A DNA stretch of 64,000 nucleotides, taken from the NCBI GenBank assembly GCA_018697195.1, contig CM031878.1, positions 37,022,283 through 37,086,282 of the forward strand. The letters run 5' to 3'. The stretch comes from Certhia americana. Its lineage: Eukaryota > Chordata > Aves > Passeriformes > Certhiidae. The position numbers and the translations under genes were made by a program. Position 1 is the first letter of the stretch; every line of letters starts with the position of its first letter. This document shows, one piece after another, positions 49,471 to 60,330 of the stretch. The notes under the pieces were generated by a model that saw nothing but the letters and a program-made list of their open reading frames with translations, ran no database searches and had not been told where the DNA came from.

Positions 49471-49562
49471 ACCGTGCGCCTGGCTGTGGGGTCGGGGAGC
49501 GTGGCTGGCTGAGCACCCACGTGTCGAATAGACTGTGGTGCTAAGTGTTGTGTCCGGTCTTT

Positions 49563-50050
49563 CCATAAACCTCCTGTCGCGGTGACTCCACCACCTCCCT
49601 GGGCAGGCCGTTGCCGCGTCTCATCACCCTTTTTGTGAAGAAATTACTCCTAATGCACGACCTGAGCCGCCCCTACGGCAGCTTGGCCTGTCGCCTGTGC
49701 CTGTGAAAAGAGGCCGACCCCCATCTGGCTGCACTCTCGTTTCAGGCAGTTGTAGAATACAAAAAATTCTCCCCTGAGCCTGATCTAGGCTAAACACGCC
49801 CAGCTCCCTCAGCTGCTCCTCACAGGATTTGTGGTCCGGACTCTTGCCCAGCTGCGTTGCCCTTCTCTGGACATGCTGTGGCACCTCAATGCCCTTGCAA
49901 CAAGGAGCCCAAATATAAACACAAGATTTGAGATGTGGCCTCACCAGTGCCCATCAAGGGGGGGCAATCCCTGCCTTAGTCCTGCTGGCCAGACTATTGC
50001 TGATACAGGCCAAGATGCCATTGGCCTTCTCGGTCATTGATGAGGTGAAT
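49563..50050 (-). mobile_element. CR1 LINE fragment (minus) upstream of TUT7
   Basis: Standard CR1 3' region (GACTCCACCACCTCCCTGGG, CTCCCTCAGCTGCTCCTCAC, GTTGCCCTTCTCTGGACATG) starting within 100 bp of the TUT7 promoter minisatellite. Confidence 0.9.
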
Positions 50051-51640
50051 CATGTACATTGCAGTCATGTCCCAGAAAACAATTACATAATTTACTGGCT
50101 TGTTGAGAAGGGTATCTTTCTACTATGCTTTTGCATTCATATTTATAAAAAAGAAGGACTCTTAATAAACCTTATGAGGTGGGTCTCATGAGAATTCACC
50201 TTCCCATTCCAGTTCAGATTTCCCTAGCAAAATGTGTAAAAGTATACAGGTTTTGAAGATAGGTAAATAGCAGAGACTTCCCAGAATACTTTATGGTACC
50301 TTTCCAAGACAGGGACTTATAGTTCTTCACATTAATAGTTGGAAGATACTTTTGACTTCCCCTCTATTACTCCTTTCAGGAAAGGGCCTTGTATGGAGGG
50401 ATAGTGTATCTTACCAAAACAATTGCTGTAAATGTGGTGTGGCTGGAATGCCAAACATGAAAATGTTTCTGAACCCTGTCTTGCCTCCTTCTTCATAAAA
50501 TTGTTGAGTTGCTCCAGGCTCAGCATGTTTCATGTCATATTGGCTGTGGTGGGTCAAACAATCTTTGGTCTGATGAAAGCTTCTCACTAGTGCAGGCATG
50601 CAAGACTGTCTAAAGTTTCTGTAATTTTTATGAATCTAAATTTATGACTCTTAGAAGATTCTATGGATATTTTTAAAATCCTGTGGTTTTTATAGAAGTC
50701 AGTGATTCGCATTTCAATTTCAATTGTATGGATTATTGTATACTCAAAAACTAGCATTTTCTATGATCGGACAAAAATAAGAGGAAAAGAGCTAAAAGTG
50801 TTGTATGTCCTAAACACACATGCTGCTTGCTTGCAAAGCCTAAATTTTGATCAGCTGAGATTTTTTTCTAAATAGGTAGTATGAAGATGCAATTAGTCAA
50901 TTTTTGTGAGAAAAAGTAAACTTAGCATGAGGAATACAGATATACAGAAATGGGAAAGATACCTGGCTGATCTTGCTAAATTTATCAGTAATAAAATAAG
51001 AGAGAGAAATTGAGAAATAATAAAAGAGTACAACTCACTAAATCAAATAAGATCAGCCAGATGCAAATGAATTAGAAGACTGAGCTTAAAGAACAAACAC
51101 AGTATTGGGCATCACAAAATCATATTTTACTTTTGAAGAAACGTTGTCTCTGGAATTTTTTTGGTACTGATCTTGAATCTGCTGCCGACATTCTGTTCTA
51201 CAGTTTGAGCAAACAAGTATTTTGTGTAACTTTTAAATAGCTTTTGTTATGTTTTGCTGTTGTAGAGAAGCAAGCTTTGCTTTTATAAAAGCTTGATCAC
51301 CAAGGAATAAAGGATTGCATTTTTCTGTGTTTTGTGAGACAAACTGGGCTACTTTGGTATTGTACTTGTGCTAACAGGGACGGGATTTCCCAGGCACAGA
51401 AGTGGGTAGGAAGAAGAGATAGGCTCCTGTTTTGACTGTGACTCAGACAGATCTTGGAGCCTCACCCCACACCTGCTTTGTCATCTCAGCATTTTACTAT
51501 TGGAACATTATCTTGAAAAACTACTAAGTACTAGAAGTGCTGACAATGTTGCTGTTTGTCTTCATTAGTGAAAGATTGCATCACTTGCAGATAAATCAGA
51601 AAACCTGTCTGCTTGGTATTTTATGGGGAGATTTTCTAGG
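50051..51640. other. Non-genic, mostly unclassified sequence
   Basis: AT-rich with no recognisable exon. One LTR-like cluster sits at 51,270-51,320 (palindromic GCTTTTATAAAAGC followed about 25 bp later by AATAAAGG), which may be the remnant of a retroviral promoter/poly(A) unit. Confidence 0.4.
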
Positions 51641-53345
51641 AGACAATGGATCTGGCCATTTACACTCAAAAAGAACTTGGCCAAATGTGATGTCCTCCAA
51701 CTTCTTGTTTATCTCCAGACTACTTGCTGGTGGGGTAGCATGAGGAGCGAAAAAGGCCTTGATGCTAGTTGCTACTCAGCAGTAACTAAAAATCTCTTTT
51801 CTAGCCTACATTCAAAACATTCCCCCCATACCATGAACTGTGAAGAAATCTAGCTCTACCCCAGCCCAAACCAGAACATTCTCCATCAGTTATTCCATAT
51901 CATTTATGTCATGTTAAGATGACACCTCATCAAATACCTGCTTCCTCTTAAAATGTTTGTGAAATGTCCATAATTACCCACAAAATGCTCACTGGCGCAT
52001 GGCTTTGTGCTCCATCAGTCATGGTAGTCACCTAGGATTGCATGGAGTCATTTGGCACCAAAGGCAGTTCTGGTCAGATCGCTGCTGCACTCACACTGTG
52101 TGCAGAAAATCACACTATGGAAAGCCAGTGTCCACAAAGGGGACATAGGAGTCCTGCAAATTTATTTGAATAAAAGGAAAGAGTCCACTGGGGCATACCC
52201 CCATCAGGTTTCTCTCTGGAGGTTTTAGAGGATGCAGCCTCCTTTTATCCTAAATTCCCACCACATATTGCCCTCTTTCTATCCCCTTTAGCTGAGGAAC
52301 TAGGAAGGTACAGGCTTCCTGAACTGCTTACCACATATTCCCCATCCTTGAACCTGTTATTTTCCTCCAAAAGTCCTAAGTTCAGGCTGGATTCTGCAGT
52401 ACACTTGGTCTGTACCCATTTGTCTATTACCCTAAAATTCAAGAGATAATGTGTCTGGGTTATGTAACAAACCTGCCACTTGAGGTTAGTAGAGACATTA
52501 ATACCCATTTCAAAGACATTAACACCCCTATTCTCAGCCATCAAATTGTTTGTAAAAACATTAGAACACATCTTTTCCTGTCAACTGCTTCTTATGATGT
52601 TCATCCTTCTTTGATTCAGGTAGTTTCTGCTATAGGGCTTTCTGTAACACCGAGCTCAAATCACGTTTTACAATTTAAAAGTACATCCATTACATTCTCC
52701 TGCCCTGGTCCCTTTGGACTAGGATGTAAATTTTAACATGACAATAAATTCCTGCTCTTATTTCTTGCTGTACTAGCAGCAAGAGGTTTTTGCTGTAATA
52801 CCTTTAATAGGTGGCAGCCATGGCAGTGGTGATAGACAGTATTGAGTAACACTGCCATCTTAAAACTCAAATAGTGAATTACTTTCACTCAGGATTAAGT
52901 CACCTTGAGGTACACACTGCACTTGCCCATCTTTCTGTGTTTACTGAGCCCAGCCAGGTGCTTGAGCAAAAACTATCCCATGAATAGGTCTGCCCTTCCT
53001 GAAGAAGGAATAACTGTCTTTTAGTCAGTTTCTCCCATGTAATCAGTTATCCTATAAACAGTAAACAGTAATCCTACTGTTTGGATCTTTTCTTCTTCCA
53101 CAGTGTACAGAGACCTTGATTCAGCAGGGCCAGGTCAAGTGGCAGATGCTCTAGTGTTAACTAGCCAAGTGGCTTCTGCTAAGTGTATTTCACAGTGCAT
53201 GAATCTATATCCTCTTTGCCGGAGAGGAATGCCAGTTCAGTGCTATGTGGGTGTTACCAGACTGAGTATTCTATTGCCCTCTACTCCATTTCTGACAAAC
53301 TGCTAATGATGTGTCGTTTGCAGTAGCTGCCCAGTGCACAGCTGA
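51640..53345 (-). mobile_element. 3' part of a decayed ERVL-like provirus
   Basis: From about 53,345 down to 53,080 the minus strand continues the integrase C-terminal coding region of the provirus at 53,959-57,097 (an EATWLVNTRA block is readable, followed by a stop). Below 53,080 I assign the sequence only by position and retroviral-like character. A repeat resembling avian ERV ends (CCCCAGCCCAAACCAGAACA) lies near 51,870. No env gene recognised. Coding capacity is destroyed. Confidence 0.5.
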
Positions 53346-53353
53346 CACCTCAG
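53346..53353. repeat. Direct repeat CACCTCAG (left copy), putative target-site duplication
   Basis: Perfect 8-bp match to 53,951-53,958. The two copies flank a 597-bp insertion that interrupts retroviral pol sequence. Confidence 0.55.
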
Positions 53354-53950
53354 GCTACAAACTGGGTGTTAAATGAGATAAGGGAGAAGAGACAAATCCT
53401 CTGAGGAGGTGAGTGTTTGTTCTTCACAAATGACTGCAGTGCTAACTCCCTCTGGGGAAGCACCAGTGCAGTCCCACGGGTCCGCGGGGAGTCATCTCTG
53501 CCAATGGGCCACAATGAATGCAATGGCACTAACAGAATAGGCAGCTGCAATGACTCAAAATATGACATCATTCCATTGTGAAACTGCCTGCTCTGGGGAG
53601 GATATTGAACAGTCCCACCAGAACCTGAGTTCTGGTATATAATCTTGGTGTTTGGGGGACCTGGGACCTCTACCACCCCTGGATGGGTCCAGAGGAAGAC
53701 AACCACTTTTGACTGCAACCATCACTTCAGCAGGATTGCAATCACTACTTGAGTAGGATGTCAGATTGTAGTCTGAATTTACGGGTCTAAGCCAGTTTTA
53801 ATGTGTATTATTGCATTATTGTAATCTTTCTATTAAATTGTAACTCTGACCTGAAATCTCTCTTAAGGTAATTGGGTGGACTTCATTTCTCCCACTGGTT
53901 TACTTTCAAACCAGCCCAATGTCCCAGTACCTATATGAGGTGTCCTACAG
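53354..53950 (+). mobile_element. 597-bp LTR-like insertion inside the ERVL pol remnant
   Basis: Contains a TATATAA box near 53,636, ATTAAA near 53,832, and a 3' region (TCTGACCTGAAATCTCTC, then CTTTCAAACCAGCC) laid out like other avian ERVL LTRs. Its plus orientation is opposite to the surrounding provirus. Removing it together with one CACCTCAG restores neighbouring pol sequence. Ends are not clean TG...CA, so exact borders and class are uncertain. Confidence 0.6.
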
Positions 53951-53958
53951 CACCTCAG
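53951..53958. repeat. Direct repeat CACCTCAG (right copy)
   Basis: Partner of 53,346-53,353. Confidence 0.55.
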
Positions 53959-56900
53959 TGTAGTTTTTAACAGCCATTTAGCTTTCCTGGAGGCTGGTGC
54001 ATTACAGGGAATGTGATCACCTGGTTGATGTCCTGCCCCTTGGTCAGGCTACAAGTTTGCTTCAGGAATTAGTCCTGTTGTCTGACTTAATTCTTTCAGA
54101 CACCACCAAACTTGCTCTTCAAGGCCCAAAACAATCCAGGCAGCAGCATAGGTCACAGGGTATGTTTTCTAACCATTCATTTGTCACTTCCATCACTGTA
54201 AGCAGATGGTGCTTGCCAATGTATGTTCATGGTAATCAGATATAATCAGTCTGCCAGGCTTCCCTGTATTGATATTACAGCCATCATCTTCAATACCAAA
54301 AAGGCTTTAGCTATTTGCCTATTTAATTATGGCACATTGTTTGCATTCATGGATAACCTGTGCAATGGCATCAGTGGTCAAGTCCATGCCTTGATCATGG
54401 GCCCATTCGTATATTTCTTCTTTTTCTACATGAAACTGATATATCATGTAAGTTCTATGTGATAGTTCAACCTTATATTCCCAGTCCAGATCCATCTGAG
54501 TAACTTCCATTTTAGCAACCTGGTCCACCTGCTCGTTGTTTTGGTGTTCTTCAGTGGCAGATTCTTTGCTGCATGAGCTCTTACGTGGTGTACTTTTACA
54601 ACCAGGTTCACCGCATGAGCAGCAATATCTCACTGCAGTTCAACAGCCCAGATGGGTTTACTTCTGCTCTCCCATCTGCATTGCTTTCATTGCTCTAGCC
54701 ACCCCTGGGGCATTTGCCACAACCCACGAGTCAATGCAGAGACAAAGTACTGGTCATTTTTCTCTTTATCAATGTCTAAAGCCAGCTAGAGTACTTTCTC
54801 TTCTGCAGACTGACTCAGTTTACCTTGTTCATCAGCAGTTACTGCAACTTAGTATATAGCACAGCAGCTTTCCACCTTTAATATTTTCCTGTACTGACAG
54901 GATTTGACAGTAAACAAGACATATTGGTTTCATTTTCAGTGGGGTCTCTTAAGCATGAGTCACCTCCTCTAGTGACACTCCAAAATTTCGGCCATCTGTC
55001 CACTCCATGCTTTCCAGGATTCCTGGGTGGTTAAGGTTTCCCATGAGAACCCATTTAGTCATGTCACATAAGTTGCATGATGTGTTGAGGAGAGTCTCCT
55101 TTTGAACATTCAGAACATGGGCAATCAAAGTTATGCCAGAAGGTACTGTGCTTCATGACCAGCTGGTGGCTCGAATTGCTTTATAGACTGCTGGTATTTT
55201 GTTTTCAGCTGGAGTGCAATGGCCTTTGGATCCTCTATATTGCTGGCTTCAAAACCCTAGGGATCAACTGTGTCTCTGAAAGCTTTCTGACAGACTCTCC
55301 ATGTAGGGCCATTAACCATGGCTGAGGTATAAAGCACATTTTTAACATCTTGTCCTCTTCAGACTGGCCCAAGTGTGAATGCTTGAACAGTCTTCTACTG
55401 GGTTTATTCAAAAGCTTACTGCTTCGCAAGGCCCCATTCAAATTCGCTTTTCTTATGGGTCACATGATAGAGAGAGTTTGTAATCAGACTGTTACCCAGA
55501 ATATGCCTTCTCCAGAAACCCACAATACCTAAGAGCTTGTGTTTCTTTTTTGTTGGCGAAAACATAGCTGTTATGTTATTGATCACATCCATTGAGACAT
55601 GATGATGCCTATCTTGAGATTTTATCCCTGCAAACTGGATTTTTGACCTTACTTTGTTTCATAGCAAAACCCACTCTCAAGAGAATTGGCATTAATATTC
55701 TCGCCTTATCATATGTTTATCTGTTTTGCCCTACACAGTGATGTCATTAATATATTGCAAGCCTTCAGGACCCTCACTTTGTTTGAGTCCATTCTGGATC
55801 TATCCATAACATCTGGTAGGCTGTGTTTCTACCCTTGGAGCAGTTGATTCCAGATGTATTGGATACCTCTCCATGTGAAAACAAACTGTGGCCTGCATTC
55901 TGCTGTCAGAGGGCTCAAGAAAAATGGATTAGTGACATCAGTGGTTGCATACCATTTGGCTGCCTTTGACCCCAGTTCCCACTGGAGCTCTAGTATGTCT
56001 GATAGGGCACCACAGAGTGGCAGCGTGGCATAATTCAAGACATGGTAGTCCACTGTTCGCCTCCACTTTCTGTTACATTTTTGTTCTGATCTGGAGGGAC
56101 TTACTAAAGATCAATGAGTCTTACTGATGATTCCTTGACTCTCCAGTAAAGGGATGGGAATGTGTGGGAACTACAGAGACTCTACTGGTTCAGTACTGTA
56201 GCTGATGCATTGTCTTAACACCTGCTGTTCTCTAACCTGTAGCAACCCCACAATGGAAGGATCCTCTGAATAACCAGGCAAGCTAGACAGCTGTTCATCT
56301 TCTCTGTACTCAAGACAGCTGTACCAAAAGCTCCCTGCTACCCTTTTGTGTCCTCGTAATACTCTCTCCTGAGGTATTCTGTGTTAAGGACACATGGATC
56401 TCTAGGCTCGCCACAACTGCTGCTTGTAAGATAGGCTTACCTCAGCCTCCAGCAGATGGTTTTCAGGATCCTTGCATCACTCCAGAAGCAGAGATGAATT
56501 CTGTCTCTTTGTAATGTGGTGGGTTTGGTGTATACTGTGCAGCAGTGTCCAGTAGAGCTTTAGACTCCTGTGGGGCTGATGTTACAGGCCATCAAATGCC
56601 CACAGTCCAGTAAAACCAGTTGTCCTCTGCCTGGCTGAAGGCAAGGGCCCTCTATTCCTGGTTGGGGTCCTTATTGCTTGATTTTTGTAACAGAAGTCCC
56701 TTAATCAGGTCAAAAGTACAATCAACCCTTCTACTTGGCTCAACAGGTGCAGGGACAGTATTTGTCCTGGGTGAATGCCTTTTGGCTGTTGCTTTTCCTT
56801 CCAGTACCCCTAGTTTCCAGGTAGGTTTAGTGTCTCACTTCCACATGTCCTCCCTCTTATCATGCAGAAAGAACTAGAGGGTTGTGCGCTCTGTGTGATG

Positions 56901-57097
56901 GTGTAGGTACCCTTGTACCCTCTCCCTTGAACAATAAAAGAATCTCAGAATCCATGGAATCCTTATGACGTGGCTCACCGCAGTCCAGGCTAGCTCGTAG
57001 GTCACTGCAGCGCCACGCCGAGAGTGGGGAACTGCCACGGCAGGGGTCAGTGCCAATGGCAGAACCTGAAGAGCTGAGTGCTCAACCGTGACAAAGA
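53959..57097 (-). mobile_element. Decayed ERVL-like (class III) provirus, protease-RT-integrase remnants
   Basis: Minus-strand pol order is readable: a protease-like LLDT block near 56,540-56,560, reverse transcriptase around 55,740-56,053 (PQFVFTWRGIQY, then the YxDD position), and an integrase zinc-binding region near 54,319-54,400. The protease DTG reads DTA, the RT YxDD position reads YIND, and several in-frame stops and shifts interrupt it. It cannot encode working proteins. Confidence 0.8.
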
Positions 57098-57660
57098 TGC
57101 CAAACCGCGACAGGGTCCAGGTAAAGGAGTAAGGAGGGGCCACTCCTTGGTGAGGTTCCAACAGGTTTATTGGGAGCAACGCAGTCAAAGGGGACACCCC
57201 GAGGAGTGACCCCAAGCACTGCTGTGCATGGGGTTAAATACAGGGCATAACAGAGGGGTCAATACAATTGATCAACCAATAAGTGGATTTCAGGGGAGGA
57301 GTGAAGGGATCACACCAGGGTTCCTGGGCCAACCGGGTAAAGGGGGAGGAGAAGGGATGCCAATGGGGCATGGAGTGGAGGGTGACACCCAGGAATGCCC
57401 AGGGGGTGGTACACGCAATGGGATTGGATGAGGGAAGGACTGACAGGGAAGGTGCTAGAACAAGGGGTAGGGCTAGGATGATGGATAGGGAAGGTGCTGG
57501 AACAAGAGGAGGGGAAGTTCATATAGGGAAAGGACAGGGGAGGATACAGTGTAGGAAAAAACCAACTCAGGGAAAAAACAGGGGTACACAGAACGAACCA
57601 TTTAACAGTACAAAACATTAAACATGAAATAACGAGTAAAAATAAATACTGGCCACAACA
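57098..57660 (-). mobile_element. LTR (minus), possible 5' LTR of the adjacent provirus
   Basis: Minus-strand element starting TGTTGTGGCC at 57,660, with TATA-like TATTTAACC near 57,235, AATAAA near 57,167 and an end at GGTTTGGCA (57,098). U3 has an imperfect internal repeat (AGGGAAGGTGCT, near 57,438 and 57,487). It sits where a 5' LTR is expected, but I see no convincing primer-binding site, so it may be an independent solo LTR. Confidence 0.65.
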
Positions 57661-58770
57661 TCCTTATACTTGGAAAATATCATTCAGATCATCAAGTCTA
57701 ATTGTTAACCCAGTACCATTGTATTCACCACTAAATCATGCCACTTCTACATGTATTTTAGATATTTCTGGGGAGGATGACTCCACCACTTCCCTGGGCA
57801 GTCCATTCCAATGCTTGAACGCCCTTTCAGTGAAGCAGTTTTTCCTTCCATCCAATCCAAAACTCTCCTTGTGCAACTTGAGGCCATTGCCTTTTGTCCT
57901 ATCCCATTGTTACCTGGGAAAAGAGATCAACTTTCATCTGGCTACACCCTCTTTTCAGTCAGTTGTAGAGAGTCATAAAGTCCACCCTGACTTCTTTTTC
58001 TCCAGGCTAAACACCCTCAGCTCCCTCAGCTGCTCCTCATAGCACTTGTGCTTTGGACCCTTCACCAGCTCCTTTGCCTTTCTCTGGACAAGCTCCATCA
58101 CCTCAATGTTTTTCTTGCAGTGGGGGCCCCAAAACTGGGCACACTACTCAAGGTGCAGCATCACAGGTGTCAGTACAGAGGGACAATCACTGCCTTGACC
58201 TTGCTGCCCACTGGCCTTCTTGGGCACCTGGGCACGGGCTGGCTCATGTTTAGCCAGCTATTGACCAGGAGTACCAGATTCTTTCTTCTTTTCCACCAGG
58301 CAGCTTTCCAGCCTTTCTGCCCCAAGCCTGCAGCAGTGAATATGGTTGCTGTAACCCAAGGGCATGACCTGGCACTTCATACTATTGAACCTCAAATAGT
58401 TGACCTCAGGTGATGATTCAGCCTGTCCAGATCCCTCTGCAGACCTTTCAGGCCTTCAGCAGATCAACTGTCCCACCCAGCTTGGTGTCATCTGGGAACT
58501 GACTGAGGGTGCACTTAATCTCCTCATCCAAATAATTGATGAAGACATTAAATAGGATTGGCCCAGACCCAACAGTGACAGGATGCCAGCTGGCTATGAC
58601 TCTACTCACCAACACTCTGTGGGCCCAGCCAGTTTTTAATGCAGTGAACAGTGCACCTAAGACATCAGCCAGAATGCTTTGGGAAACGGTGTTAAAGTCT
58701 TAAGTAAAGTCCATAGACAACCACAGCTATTCCCTCCATAAAAGGAGATCAAGTTGGTCAAGTTACACCT
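57661..58770 (-). mobile_element. CR1 LINE fragment (minus), about 1.1 kb
   Basis: CR1 from its 3' end (CAGATCATCAAGTCTAATTG) through ORF2 end (CTCCCTCAGCTGCTCCTC, CATCTGGGAACTGACTGAGG, TCCTCATCCAAATAATTGATG). It abuts the LTR at 57,660 directly, so one element may have inserted at the edge of the other. Confidence 0.9.
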
Positions 58771-58863
58771 TAATGTGGAGGGAGAGCAGAACAAAATCCT
58801 GCATGTCTTTGAAGATAAAACCACTGCTGTCTGCAAAACCCACATATTTCAGATTGATAACTG

Positions 58864-58880
58864 CTCACTAGATGGCAGCA
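58864..58880 (+). promoter_or_regulatory. Candidate CTCF-binding motif
   Basis: CTCACTAGATGGCAGCA fits the CTCF core CCANNAGRKGGCR apart from its first base. A single motif match by eye in unique-looking sequence between two CR1 copies. Confidence 0.3.
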
Positions 58881-59582
58881 GATTCAAAAACATTGCTAAA
58901 AAATTACAGCTCACACCACCCATGAATACATAATGTAACGACATGTTTTTGCAGTGAAATAAAAGTGCATTAATAAAACATAATTTAAAACTTAGCTGAT
59001 CTAGATAACCATGCATGGTTGAGGGAAAATTGGAGCATAGATTTCAGACTGATCTGGTAAGCAGAGTCTTTTGCCACAATTTCTGTACAATCTCTGCTTT
59101 GCCTGTCCTCCCAGACTGAAATTTCTGCCATTCCTCTGGATAACTAGAGCTAACATGTCTGTGCTTTCCTGTACCACATCCAAGAGGTCAGTATCAGTAG
59201 AATCTAAGAGAATATATTAGAATAGTTTCCAATTCTGTGAAAGACTTTCTTATTCTAATGGTGTTTCACCTGAATAATTTCTTTACTCTGAAGTACAGAG
59301 ACTGTATAAGAGGCAGGTGAAACATACTTCACTATCATGATCCTTAAAACTCTAGCAGACCTCTGTATCTGATCTTTTCCTCAGAACTGAGTCAGTTCCC
59401 TCAGAGAGAAAACTTGCCTATATATGTTATGAAATTAAGAATTTGAGAAATAAAAGTCCTGATGAAAAATCTCCTAAATTGAAATGGTAACACCCTCTGT
59501 TGGTGTAGGTAGAGTTAGAAGATGTGTCCAGGGACATGGATCTCTAAACTTCAGTGTAGTTCCAAAGGTTTGTCAATGCTAC

Positions 59583-60330
59583 TGTCACAGAATTGCAAAA
59601 GGGCTGAGTTTGGAGGGGACATCTTGAGATTCCCTAGTCTATAAATCTCTGTCAAGCAGAGTAACTGGAGCAAGTTACATAGGAACACATCCAGTTGGAT
59701 TTCAAGTATCTCAAAGGATTGAGTTGCTGTGGCCTCTCTGGGAAACCTATGTCAGACTTTAACTGCCTTCACAGTAAAAATATTTTCAGATGGAATTTAG
59801 TATTTTAATTTGTGCTCATGATCACTTGTCCTGTCAGTGGGCATCATTGAGTAGAGCCTTGGTTCTGTCATCTCTGCACTCTCATATTGTGTACTTATGT
59901 AAACTGTTGAGATACCCTTGAGTCTCCTACAGATGAAGAGGCCAGGTCTCTTATCCTCTTCCTGTATGAAAGATGCTGCATTCCTTTTATTATCCTTGTG
60001 TCCTTCTGTACCACCAGTCCCTTCTCTGCAGAGCTGGTTTTCATCCAGTTCAGAACACAGTGTGTACTTGCCCTGATGTTGTTTTTCCTCACGGTTAAGA
60101 CTTTGCACTTTGTTTGTTGAGCTTCATGAGGTTCCTATTGGTGACCCAATTTCTTCAGGCTGTCCAGGACCTTCTGGCATATCAGCCTCTCCTCACAGTT
60201 TATACTGTCTGCAGACTTGGGGAGGGCACACTGTGTACCAGCATCCCCGTCATTCATGATGATATCAAACACTAGTGGCGCCAGTATGAACCCATAAGAC
60301 CCACCACTAGGAAATTACCTCCAACTGGAC
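59583..60330 (-). mobile_element. CR1 LINE fragment (minus), older copy
   Basis: Diverged CR1: GGAGGGGACATCTTGAGATT near the 3' end, GGGTATC-free UTR, then CCATCCAGTTC- and GACTTGGGGAGGGCACAC-like ORF2 blocks and a final ATGATATCAAACACTAGTGG. Confidence 0.75.

Larger units (their letters stand above)
48640..49520 (-). promoter_or_regulatory. CpG island at the TUT7 5' end
   Basis: Roughly 900 bp of CpG-dense, GC-rich DNA between AT-rich flanks, ending in a G-rich minisatellite. All six frames are open for long stretches because of composition. No gene is seen going the other way, though bidirectional transcription from such islands is common. Confidence 0.8.

Noticed and set aside
48578..49566. 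Long ORFs (up to 198 codons) on both strands over the TUT7 island and minisatellite
   Set aside because: All are open because of GC content and tandem repetition, with Gly/Arg/Pro-rich nonsense products and no family features.
57228..57621. ORFs of 67-112 codons at 57.2-57.6 kb
   Set aside because: They lie inside the U3 of an LTR; Gly/Arg-rich products come from purine-rich repeats.
58048..58413. ORFs in 58.0-58.4 kb and 62.2-63.6 kb
   Set aside because: Antisense or broken frames of CR1 copies.
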